Assembly: GCF_016756495.1 (NCBI RefSeq)
Contig: NZ_AP023243.1
Coordinates: forward strand, 5,956,501 to 6,020,500
DNA: 64,000 nucleotides
DNA from: Mesorhizobium sp. 113-3-3
Lineage (GTDB): Bacteria; Pseudomonadota; Alphaproteobacteria; Rhizobiales; Rhizobiaceae
Direction: 5' to 3'
Of this stretch, positions 8,525 through 15,620 are shown piece after piece (position 1 is the stretch's first letter; every line of letters begins with the position of its first letter). A program made the translations under genes and the position numbers. The notes under the pieces were generated by a model. That model was not told where the DNA came from and searched no databases. It saw only the letters and a list, made by a program, of their open reading frames with translations.

Positions 8525-9661
8525 TCAACTTCCGTATGGTTCGAGCGCAAGATCGCGGGTAACGAGGACACGCAGGGGAAACCCAGGTCGGATCGTAATC
8601 GTTGGCGCGATGGCGAGTTGCTGCTGAACCACCTGTTGGCCTACCAGGTTAAGGCTGTTGGAAGCGCCGTCGCGAAGAGCCCGCACGATATCGCCTTCCT
8701 GGTCGGACGAACCCGCCTGCGCGCCGACGCTCAGAACGGTCGACAAAGCCGCGGCCTTGAACAACTCAGCCCAGTGATAGTCGACTTCGTCCGCCAGGCC
8801 GGCATAGCCCTGAGGATCCGTGCCAGGTTGACGCTCCAGAACTATGGAACGTCCGTCGGGAAAGATCAGCCTGTTCCAGACCAGCAGCACGCGACTCTGA
8901 CCCGAACCAATTCCGTTATCGTACTGCCCGACAATACGAGTGCCTTGTGGGATGAGCAGAAAGCGGCCGGTGGGACTATCATAGACATTTTCGGTTACCT
9001 GAGCGCTGATCTGGCCGGGCAGATCCGACCGGATACCCGTAATGAGCGCGGCCGGGATCACGGCGCCGGCCTGGAGCATATAGGGGGACGCCGGAGGCGT
9101 GACGTGATCCGGGGCCACGGTCCGCCGATCAGCGGCGGCGGACAGGAAGGAGAGCTGGCGATCCTGCGCAGTTGGCTGACCGACCTGACTGACAAGGTCG
9201 TTGGCGGCAGGGGCGGACGCTTCAGCGGTCCTGGTGTCGCCTTGCCCTGTCTGGAAGAAGACGCGCGAGGTTCTTGCGGCCTCCTCCTCAGCCCGCCGGC
9301 GCTGCTCGGCTTCGTCAATCACGGGGCTTGCGATCGACGGCGGGACGGCCGCCTGTCCCTGGTTCTGGGCATCGAGGATCGGTCTGGCGAGATCGCCAGG
9401 CAGCGGCGGCCCAAGGACCGGGCTGGTATAGTCGCGCGGCAGGCTTGCCAGCCCGTCAGCGGGCGGCCGGTTGGATGTAGGGTAGAGCTCTTCACCCTGC
9501 TTGATCGTACTCGCGTCCCGCAGAGCGTAAATCAGCGCGCCCCCGATACCAAGCGAGGCCACGAAGCCGATGCCTGCGAGCATCTTGCGCGACAGACGCG
9601 TCACGCGCGGCGGGTCGGCACGAAGGCGCATGGGTTCCACGGGCGTGTCCTTCTCGTTCAT
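8525..9661 (-). CDS. trbI: Conjugal transfer protein TrbI (VirB10-like)
   Basis: A 378-residue mating-pair-formation channel protein. A cytoplasmic N-terminus is followed by one membrane helix (MLAGIGFVASLGIGGALIYA, about residues 29-48), a proline-rich periplasmic linker, and the VirB10/TrbI C-terminal domain. That domain contains AGAVIPAALITGIRSDLPGQ, FLLIPQGTRIVGQYDNGIG and LLVWNRLIFPDGRSIVL. The length fits the P-type family. It overlaps trbG by four bases (ATGA). The gene appears intact, but the ATPases and pilin genes it would need are not in the window. Confidence 0.93.
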   Translation of the reverse strand: MNEKDTPVEPMRLRADPPRVTRLSRKMLAGIGFVASLGIGGALIYALRDASTIKQGEELYPTSNRPPADGLASLPRDYTSPVLGPPLPGDLARPILDAQNQGQAAVPPSIASPVIDEAEQRRRAEEEAARTSRVFFQTGQGDTRTAEASAPAANDLVSQVGQPTAQDRQLSFLSAAADRRTVAPDHVTPPASPYMLQAGAVIPAALITGIRSDLPGQISAQVTENVYDSPTGRFLLIPQGTRIVGQYDNGIGSGQSRVLLVWNRLIFPDGRSIVLERQPGTDPQGYAGLADEVDYHWAELFKAAALSTVLSVGAQAGSSDQEGDIVRALRDGASNSLNLVGQQVVQQQLAIAPTITIRPGFPLRVLVTRDLALEPYGS

Positions 9662-10722
9662 GGCTGCGTCGCTCCGCTGTGCGTTGAGTTCGGCACCTTG
9701 GACGCGACGCTGTCACCAAGCCTCCGCCAGAATCCATCGGTTCTTCGTCCGTCGGTGCGGACGATCCTTACCGTCTGCTGCCGCTTGCCGGCGCCAAGAC
9801 GCAGTTCTGCCGCACCAAAAAGGCGGTCGACAATCAGGACGTTTTGATAGACGCGGCTGTTGGCGATTTCAGCCTCGCCGTCCGGGCCGATGACGAAAAT
9901 CGGCGGCAGCTCGCCTTGCACGATGCCACGCGGAAACTCGACATAAACCTTGCGGCCGTCGTCAAAGGCGCTCACTGGCTTCCAGGGCGGGCTGTCGCCG
10001 GTGAGGCCGTAGCGATAGTTGCGCATAGCAACGTCTGGTATGACCGGTGTTGGCGCGGCGGCCTGAAGGGTTGCCGCTTTCTGAGCCGGATAGGACCACG
10101 CAACAGCGGGCATGTACGGCTTCGCGCCTGCGCGCAGCTCAAGCATATAGCTGCGCCGATCCGTGGCGATGATGAGGTTCGTTGTGATGTCCGCCCGCGA
10201 GGGTTTCACCAGGACGTGGACGCGCCGGGCAATGCCGGACCCGCTTTCGGTATCGCCGATGATCCAGCGCGCGGTATCGCCCGCCGCGATCGGACCGTCT
10301 CCTGTCAGGCTCTCGCCCGGCTCAAGCGCGATGTCCGTTATCTGGCCGGGCGCGGCGTAGACCTGGTAGAGCGCTCCTTCGCTCCACGGATAGATTTGAA
10401 TGGCGTTGTAGTAGCCTTCCCGGCGCGGTTCCACGCGCGCTGCAGCGTTTGCGTTCTCGACACGGGCGGCCGGCGTTTCGCCAATGGCGCCGCCTTGCGC
10501 GGGCGCCCAGCCCGGTGGCAGGCGAAGGGGTTTCGGCCCTTGGTCGGTCGCGGCGACCGGTGCCGGCGGCAAAGGCGGAACATAGGTATCGTAGCTGATC
10601 TTCGGCGGCTTCTTCGGCTGAGTGGCGCAACCGGCAAGCAGCGTCGTCCCCGAGACCAGCATGGCCGACAGCAGGCATCCTGAGAAAATCGTCTCGGCAG
10701 CAAGGCGCGATTTCGGGCTCAT
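9658..10722 (-). CDS. trbG: Conjugal transfer protein TrbG (VirB9-like)
   Basis: A 354-residue protein with an N-terminal signal and a lipobox-like LLAGCATQ at about residues 28-35. A proline-rich stretch (PPKISYDTYVPPLPPAP) and the VirB9/TrbG domain follow, the latter including YAAPGQITDIALEPGESL, ARWIIGDTESG and YRYGLTGDSPPWKPVSAFDD. The open frame extends to 11022, but the ATG at 10722 overlaps the trbF stop as ATGA and begins the signal peptide. It would form the periplasmic/outer-membrane ring with TrbI. Confidence 0.92.
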   Translation of the reverse strand: MSPKSRLAAETIFSGCLLSAMLVSGTTLLAGCATQPKKPPKISYDTYVPPLPPAPVAATDQGPKPLRLPPGWAPAQGGAIGETPAARVENANAAARVEPRREGYYNAIQIYPWSEGALYQVYAAPGQITDIALEPGESLTGDGPIAAGDTARWIIGDTESGSGIARRVHVLVKPSRADITTNLIIATDRRSYMLELRAGAKPYMPAVAWSYPAQKAATLQAAAPTPVIPDVAMRNYRYGLTGDSPPWKPVSAFDDGRKVYVEFPRGIVQGELPPIFVIGPDGEAEIANSRVYQNVLIVDRLFGAAELRLGAGKRQQTVRIVRTDGRRTDGFWRRLGDSVASKVPNSTHSGATQP

Positions 10723-11408
10723 TGGCTCATCTCCCGCGACCAGTTGATGGCGTTGACGTAAATTCCGAGCGGATTGGCCCGCAGCCGTTCGGCGTCGCTC
10801 GGCATCTGCGTCACGATAGTCAGGATCGCGGTCCAGCGCTCGGTGCCGGAAAGCTTGCCGTTTTCGTAGCGACGCTCGATCCAGGCGACACGAAAGGAGC
10901 CCGGCGAAGCCCGGATGACCGAAGAAATCTCGATGGCGACCTGCTGCTTGCCGATCCTGGAGAATGGATCGTTGGCGCGAGCATAGTCGTTGAGCGCCGC
11001 AGCGCCCTGGTCGGTCGTCCAATCATAGGCGCGCATCCAATCCTGGCGCAGGATTATCGGGTCATCGGGAATAGACCGCACCTGCTCGATAAAGCGGGCG
11101 AGATGCCACGCAATCTGCGGATCAGTTGGCTTGTAGTCGGCGATCGCCGGCGCTACGGCCTCGGCTTCGCCCAAACGATCGACTTGAACCACCCAGGGCA
11201 CGACTGTGCCACTGCCCAACTGCCAGACAAGGGAGGTGGCAAGGCCTGCCGACAGGACCAGCGACCCGAACGCCATGACGCGCCAGTTCCGCGCCTGCAG
11301 GCGGGCGGAGCCGATGCGTTCATCCCAGATCTGCTCCGCCTTTTGATACGGTGTTTCCGGTCGAGGGGTCTTGCCGTAGTGAACGGCGGGGCGCCTGAAG
11401 ATATTCAT
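10719..11408 (-). CDS. trbF: Conjugal transfer protein TrbF (VirB8-like)
   Basis: A 229-residue inner-membrane assembly factor. The cytoplasmic N-terminus has the characteristic TPYQKAEQIWDERIGSARLQ. One membrane helix follows (VMAFGSLVLSAGLATSLVWQ, about residues 44-63), then the VirB8 periplasmic domain with VPWVVQVDRLGEA, IAWHLARFIEQVRSIPDDPI and LGIYVNAINWSREM at the end. It overlaps the trbL tail by four bases and trbG by four bases, showing the original trbL-F-G-I operon order. Confidence 0.93.
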   Translation of the reverse strand: MNIFRRPAVHYGKTPRPETPYQKAEQIWDERIGSARLQARNWRVMAFGSLVLSAGLATSLVWQLGSGTVVPWVVQVDRLGEAEAVAPAIADYKPTDPQIAWHLARFIEQVRSIPDDPIILRQDWMRAYDWTTDQGAAALNDYARANDPFSRIGKQQVAIEISSVIRASPGSFRVAWIERRYENGKLSGTERWTAILTIVTQMPSDAERLRANPLGIYVNAINWSREMSQ

Positions 11409-12631
11409 TTTGGTCGTTCGCCTTCAGAAAGAGAAATCGAAGCGCCGCCACCATGGCTGTCGCCGGCGCCCACCGCGTGGGCGGCGGTCTGGGCGCCGTT
11501 AGCGAGGCGCTGAGAGCGTTGCAGGCGTCTGGCCCATTCGGGCTGTGCCTGAGTGCTAGAGGGCTTGCCCACGCCGGACGCAGGAGCCACGGCTGACGAC
11601 GCGGCGCCTCCGGTCGTTCCCATGGTCGACGAATCGCCGGTGATTTCGGTGGTCGAACCGGCGCCTGCTGCGAAGCTTGACTTAAGCGATTGACCAGTGT
11701 TTGCGGCGGCCCGCTTGAGAGGGGAGACTGCCGCCGAAGCGCCAGCGCGCGCAATGCCGCCCAGGCCGGAGGCGATGCCTGCCGCGCCAGCCTGGCCGGC
11801 AGCGCCACGCCCATAGGCAGCCGACGCGCCGCCAGCGAGCGACGTGGCGCCACGCGCGGCCGACAGCGTGCCCGAGAATGCGGCTGTCCCACCGCGCGCC
11901 GCCAGGCCGGCTGCGCCATAGCCCGCAACCGCCATGCCGCCCGCGGCAAGGCCAGTGCCGACGGCCGCGCCGGCGCCAAGCTGCGGTCCACCCGCGACGA
12001 GGCCGTTGGCGATGCCGGGACCGAAGATGCCGAGGCCAAGCAGGGACAGCGCCGCCAGCACGATCGCCATGGCCTGGTCGATGGTGGGGTTCTCGCCGCC
12101 GAAGCCTTGTGTGAATTGGCCGAAGAGCGTCGATCCAATGCCGATGACGACGGCAAGCACCAGAACCTTGATGCCGGACGAGATGACGTTGCCGAGCACG
12201 CGTTCGGCCATGAAAGCAGTCTTGCCGAAGAGACCGAAGGGGATCAGCACGAAGCCGGCCAGCGTCGGTGCGTGTTCGACGTTTTCGGCAAGCGAGATCT
12301 CTTCGGCGAGGATTGGCCCGGACGGATCGCCCACGACACAGGGAACAGATGCGGTCTTGGCAAACCGCTTCTGTTTCACAAGCATCTCGAGCGCGCGGTA
12401 GCGGCGCCCTCCGGCGGGGATCTCGAACATTCCGGTCTCCTCGCCGCCGGCATCGAGCACGGGACGAACATGAATGCTCTGGATGAGACCGCGGCGGGCG
12501 ATCGAGGCCGCGAGTTCCTCTATCGAGACGCCGGCCTTGATACGTCTGACATTGGTCTGGGCAAGCACCAGCTTGTTGAATGGAATGTCGCGCGAAGGCG
12601 ACAGGGTGATCTTCTGAACGGCGTTGGCCAT
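11405..12631 (-). CDS. ParB N-terminal domain fused in frame to TrbL C-terminal part
   Basis: An open frame of 408 residues joins two unrelated proteins. Residues 1 to about 121 are a ParB/Srx nuclease-like domain: NKLVLAQTNVRRIKAGVSIE, the GGRRYRALEMLV box and LAENVEHAP, which is where ParB normally continues towards its helix-turn-helix. From about residue 122 the sequence is the second half of TrbL: LAGFVLIPFGLFGKTAFMAE, VLGNVISSGIKVLVLAVVIG, then AMAIVLAALSLLGLGIFGPG and an Ala/Gly-rich tail. The junction is near nucleotides 12265-12275. ATG at 12631 follows GGAGA. The ParB DNA-binding region, the TrbL N-terminus and every gene between them are gone. Neither parent function is likely to survive. 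Confidence 0.9.
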   Translation of the reverse strand: MANAVQKITLSPSRDIPFNKLVLAQTNVRRIKAGVSIEELAASIARRGLIQSIHVRPVLDAGGEETGMFEIPAGGRRYRALEMLVKQKRFAKTASVPCVVGDPSGPILAEEISLAENVEHAPTLAGFVLIPFGLFGKTAFMAERVLGNVISSGIKVLVLAVVIGIGSTLFGQFTQGFGGENPTIDQAMAIVLAALSLLGLGIFGPGIANGLVAGGPQLGAGAAVGTGLAAGGMAVAGYGAAGLAARGGTAAFSGTLSAARGATSLAGGASAAYGRGAAGQAGAAGIASGLGGIARAGASAAVSPLKRAAANTGQSLKSSFAAGAGSTTEITGDSSTMGTTGGAASSAVAPASGVGKPSSTQAQPEWARRLQRSQRLANGAQTAAHAVGAGDSHGGGASISLSEGERPK

Positions 12632-12690
12632 CGAGGTTTCTCCGCGACGGGCGTCGAGAGCCTCTCTCTCGGTCCTGAACCCGTCACAAA
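12632..12690 (-). promoter_or_regulatory. Structured leader, copy B, upstream of parB
   Basis: Immediately before the parB start, the plus strand shows CGCGACGGG (12643-12651), 28 bases, then CCCGTCACA (12680-12688), so six contiguous outer pairs form. Inside is a five-pair stem GAGAG/CTCTC (12656-12660, 12666-12670) around CCTCT. The same layout precedes ardC with different but still paired bases in the inner stem. On the transcript the Shine-Dalgarno GGAGA begins at the last base of the outer stem, about 11 bases before the ATG. Confidence 0.6.
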
Positions 12691-12970
12691 GCCCCTCCAA
12701 CCCTCTCCCTCTCCTGCCACCACGATCTAGCACGCCGTTGGTCGACAGCCGAGCCGGCAGGGCGCGCACGCTTGGAAAGGCTTGTGGCCGTGAACGCGGT
12801 TTCCCCATGAACCGATAATGAGAGGCGATGGATGAAACGCGGCTAGCGCTTGATCCCTATGCCGAACGGCAGAGCCGCCGGGTGCAATTCCGATTCGGAA
12901 CCCTGCGAGTTCAAGACCTTCCGGCCGGTGGTCGACGGGACCGCGCTTGCACTGTTCCGGTTAACGAAGG
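12691..12970. other. Non-coding stretch between ardC and parB::trbL
   Basis: Beyond the leader repeat at 12632-12690 I see no convincing gene. Short open frames here lack ribosome sites and family resemblance. In intact relatives other accessory genes may lie between ardC and parB, so a further deletion here is possible but not shown. Confidence 0.4.
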
Positions 12971-13933
12971 TTATGCTGCCCTTCTATCATTGCCTTCGCC
13001 CGCCTCGATGGACGTTTCGACCTCTTCCGGCAGGTGGCCAAGAAGCCACTCCGCCGCCTTGCTGGCCTGGCTGGCGGCACGAACGATGGCACGATTGTCC
13101 TCGCGCAGAACCTCTAGCCATGAGCCGATATAGTCCGCATGCCGAACAGTGGGCACGATGCCCATGGCCGCGCAGCAGAAGGCCGCGTTGATCTCTGCCA
13201 CGAGTTCCTCGAACGCATATTTTCTGGAGGCGGTAGAGCCGGAGAATTTGCGATCCAGTCGTGAACTGTGACCAGTGGCATGTCCGAGTTCATGCAAAGC
13301 TGTCCGATGCCAATTGATCGGCTCGAAGTAAGCTTGGGGCGGAGGCACCTGGATGTAATCGTGGGCAGGCACATAGAACGCTCTGTCGCCGCCAATACGG
13401 AAGTCGATACCGGTGGCCTTGATCAGCGCCTCGACCCGCGGTTCGATCGGGCTTGCCGCCGACAGCGGGGCCGAAGCTGCGACTTCGTCAGGTAGCCCTT
13501 CACATTGCTCGATGTTGAAAACGGTGAAGCGCTTGAGGAACGGTATGGCTTGAGCATCCTCGCCCGTCTCGCGAGCGCGCTTCTTCTCGTGATCCGGGAC
13601 AAAACGATCGGCATAGACGACATTTGTCCCGTGCTCTCCTCTGCGGACGTTCCCGCCGAGCGCGAACGCCTGTCGATAGGTTATCCAATTCTGCGTTGGG
13701 AACCCGTGTTCGACGACAGCACCCCATAGGATAAGCACGTTGATCCCGCTGTACGCGCGATGCGTGCTGGCATTCTGCGGCAGGGAGAGCGACGCTTTTG
13801 TCGCGGACGTCCCCCATGGCTGAACCCAAGGAAAACGACCCGCTTCCAGCTCGGCAATTATCTTGCAGGTAATCTCGTCGTAGAGGTTCGACCGGTCGGC
13901 GACAGGATGAGTTCGATTGGTCCGGACAGACAT
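12971..13933 (-). CDS. ArdC-type antirestriction / zincin-like protein
   Basis: A 320-residue protein with the two ArdC parts. The N-terminal single-stranded-DNA-binding-like domain carries YDEITCKIIAELEAGRFPWV, RAYSGINVLIL and RRGEHGTNVVYADRF. The C-terminal metallopeptidase-like domain carries the zinc motif HELGHATGHSSRLDR (HExxH-like at residues 214-218) and EELVAEINAAF with the third ligand Glu. ArdC family proteins protect incoming DNA from restriction early in conjugation. The frame is intact. The start at 13933 is preceded by a structured leader with GGAGAA. It is the first gene of the minus-strand ICE block here. Confidence 0.92.
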   Translation of the reverse strand: MSVRTNRTHPVADRSNLYDEITCKIIAELEAGRFPWVQPWGTSATKASLSLPQNASTHRAYSGINVLILWGAVVEHGFPTQNWITYRQAFALGGNVRRGEHGTNVVYADRFVPDHEKKRARETGEDAQAIPFLKRFTVFNIEQCEGLPDEVAASAPLSAASPIEPRVEALIKATGIDFRIGGDRAFYVPAHDYIQVPPPQAYFEPINWHRTALHELGHATGHSSRLDRKFSGSTASRKYAFEELVAEINAAFCCAAMGIVPTVRHADYIGSWLEVLREDNRAIVRAASQASKAAEWLLGHLPEEVETSIEAGEGNDRRAA

Positions 13934-13990
13934 TGCGGTTCTCCGCGACGGGCGCCGAAGGCCTCTCCTTCCGCTTTCAACCCGTCGCGA
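13934..13990 (-). promoter_or_regulatory. Structured leader, copy A, upstream of ardC
   Basis: Perfect nine-pair outer stem CGCGACGGG (13944-13952) with CCCGTCGCG (13981-13989), separated by exactly 28 bases as in copy B. The inner stem GAAGG/CCTTC (13957-13961, 13967-13971) closes the same CCTCT pentaloop. The 3' foot of the stem on the transcript merges into GGAGAA, ten bases before the ardC ATG, so folding could limit ribosome access. Compared with copy B, two adjacent inner base pairs differ in a fully compensatory way. Confidence 0.65.
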
Positions 13991-14010
13991 AAAACCCGCC
14001 CTTCCTCTGA

Positions 14011-14038
14011 CTCTCCGTCGGGAGAGCCCCTGCTCTCC
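14011..14038. promoter_or_regulatory. Mutually exclusive hairpins upstream of the ardC leader
   Basis: CTCTCC (14011-14016), GGAGAG (14021-14026) and CTCTCC (14033-14038) lie in a row. The middle segment can pair with either neighbour, giving two alternative six-pair hairpins with loops of four and six bases. This is an attenuator-like arrangement but without an adjacent run of T, so a termination function is not evident. Confidence 0.4.
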
Positions 14039-14429
14039 CGACCAATGTGAAAAAGGGCGTACAAGGCGGAAGCACCGAAATGTCCGTCAGCGGGAATAAG
14101 TCAGTTCGGTGCTGGAGCAGGTTCGTGGCCCTGAGACCGGTTCAAACAGGGCGGCCGAAGGAGCATCAGCATAGCGCCGCCGTGAGGCGGGATGCGGGAC
14201 CGACCGCCCCCGGCGAAGGGCGCCATATGAAACTTTGCTCGCTAATGTAACCGCAGAGCAGGAAGCGATCCGCCGCGCATGACGCCTGTGGTCGATCCGG
14301 GCCACAGCTAATCCTCACCTGCCGATATTTACGAAATGACCGCCCTGCATACGCTTGCCGGCTTTCGCCATTTCCTTCCCTGAAGACCATCAGCTTCAAT
14401 CGTCTGCTTAGCGATGGAGGAATGGCGCC
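14039..14429. other. Non-coding stretch between ardC leader and the AlpA-type gene
   Basis: No supported gene was found. The stretch separates two divergently read ICE genes and must hold the promoters of both ardC and the AlpA-type factor. I could not recognise an origin of transfer or a tra box in it. Confidence 0.4.
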
Positions 14430-14690
14430 ATGACTGGTCCCGGGAAAAGTGCAACAAAGCGGACGATCCGCCGCAAGGAGCTGCGCGAAATCGTACCTCT
14501 GGCCGACAGCACAATCTATGAAATGGAACAACGCGGGCAATTTCCTCGACGCTTCGCTCTCACCCCTCGGTGCGTGGTATGGGATCTGGCCGAAGTAGAA
14601 GCCTGGCTGCAAGCTCGCAGGGCAGTTCCGATCCCCCGAGCGAGTCCTCCTGATGTGCGTCTACGGAAAACCTCTCCTGTCAGAGCGTGA
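14430..14690 (+). CDS. AlpA-family excisionase / recombination directionality factor candidate
   Basis: An 86-residue protein with a MerR-like winged helix of the AlpA group. RRKELREIVPLADSTIYEME supplies the helix-turn-helix, RGQFPRRFALTPRCVVWDL the wing, and AEVEAWLQARR the final helix. GGAGGAATGGCGCC precedes the ATG. In Mesorhizobium ICEs such proteins (RdfS, RdfG, RdfM) bind the attachment region and steer the tyrosine recombinase towards excision. Proximity to the guaA-linked integrase suggests it is, or was, the partner of that integrase. Which Rdf subgroup it belongs to cannot be decided by eye. Confidence 0.75.
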   Translation: MTGPGKSATKRTIRRKELREIVPLADSTIYEMEQRGQFPRRFALTPRCVVWDLAEVEAWLQARRAVPIPRASPPDVRLRKTSPVRA

Positions 14691-15076
14691 GATCGGGCAC
14701 AAATACCGTAAACTTAGGGGACGATCGCGACGGCGCGGTGTCGATGATCAATCCGTTCCGGCATATCTGCCGCTGCGGCGGACGCATGGAGCCGCAAAGT
14801 CCACTGGCAAATCCAACGCCCTAGTGAAGGGGCTTCAGGTAGGCGTCCATGACACCAGATTGAGCGGTCGCGAACGTCGAAGCTGCTAACCCGAGAATCG
14901 GGACATCTGTGATAACCATCCACCCCGCCGAAGATCACTGATGGTCACGTCGGCACAATCACGCCGGCGGCATGATGGCGATGATGATCAGGAGCAAAGA
15001 GCTTGCTGCTCGGCATGATGCCGTCTGATGTCACGGTCATCAGACCCTCGAAAACAGCCATTATATAAGCTATTTT
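14691..15076. other. Non-coding stretch before the HipB-like gene
   Basis: I see no supported gene here. Short open frames on both strands lack ribosome sites and resemblance to families. Composition near 15060-15115 turns AT-rich, fitting the promoter of the downstream hipB-like gene. Confidence 0.4.
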
Positions 15077-15110
15077 CCTCACAAAAGCTCGAAACAGCTA
15101 ATTTGTGAGG
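15077..15110 (+). promoter_or_regulatory. Inverted-repeat operator of the HipB-like gene
   Basis: CCTCACAAA (15077-15085) and TTTGTGAGG (15102-15110) are perfect inverted repeats separated by 16 bases. They end six bases before the ATG of a HipB-type repressor. HipB proteins repress their own operons by binding such palindromes, so this is the likely autoregulatory operator. It also covers the ribosome-site region (GTGAGG). Confidence 0.6.
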
Positions 15111-15115
15111 CGAAA

Positions 15116-15385
15116 ATGATCGACCTGAACGATCTTGGCAATGAGATTAAGAATGCCAGAAAGCAGCGCAAGCTGACACGGGAAAAGCTCGCCGAACTTT
15201 CCGGGCTCAGCCGGGCGAGGATCGAGGCGCTCGAGAATGGCAGGCTATCCGACATGGGTTTCAAACGCGTTCTTACGCTCATGAACATTGTAGGGCTCGA
15301 TTTCCGGCTGACGACCTTCAACAACAATCGCCCGACACTCGAAGACATCATGGAGGAAGATGATGCTGCGCGTTTGGGTAGGTAG
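15116..15385 (+). CDS. HipB-like XRE-family antitoxin/regulator
   Basis: An 89-residue protein. The Cro/C1 helix-turn-helix spans about residues 6-60: IKNARKQRKLTREKLAELSG, LSRARIEALENGRL and MGFKRVLTLMNIVGLD. A C-terminal extension follows (FRLTTFNNNRPTLEDIMEED), as in HipB proteins. GTGAGG lies just before the ATG. The next frame begins like HipA but is broken, so the antitoxin is an orphan here. Its role would be autorepression and neutralisation of a HipA kinase; without HipA it may act on related toxins elsewhere or be a relic. Confidence 0.82.
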   Translation: MIDLNDLGNEIKNARKQRKLTREKLAELSGLSRARIEALENGRLSDMGFKRVLTLMNIVGLDFRLTTFNNNRPTLEDIMEEDDAARLGR

Positions 15386-15439
15386 CAGAAGCCAGTCGGC
15401 GGCCTGGACGATGGTCCGTCGGCCCAAATCCCGAACTGA
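15363..15439 (+). pseudogene. hipA stub, frameshifted and truncated
   Basis: Overlapping the end of the hipB-like gene, MLRVWVGSRS starts at 15363 as HipA proteins do. After a frame change the sequence reads VGGLDDGPSAQIPN, ending in TGA at 15437-15439. Both pieces match the conserved HipA N-terminus (short strand, then 'vG.L'). The kinase core is absent, so the toxin has been lost by frameshift plus deletion. Confidence 0.6.
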
Positions 15440-15620
15440 TATCGGCGGATGCCGCCTAAACGTGCTGTCTCTTAGGTGTCCTCCAGCGCGCCTAACCCTA
15501 TTGTCGTCCAGCAATAATACCGGCTCCACAAAGTTTCATATTAATGCGTAGCAGGAACAACGAACTCGGCGAACCTCGGGCCAGAACATGCGTGATGCGC
15601 CATACAACCCTTATATGGAA
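15440..15620. other. Non-coding stretch between the hipA stub and the integrase 3' end
   Basis: No gene is recognised. The stretch is presumably what remains of the hipA locus and of the space before the convergent integrase gene. Confidence 0.35.

Noticed and set aside
13934..14429. Origin of transfer
   Set aside because: No recognisable nick-site consensus, and no relaxase gene nearby to guide the choice.
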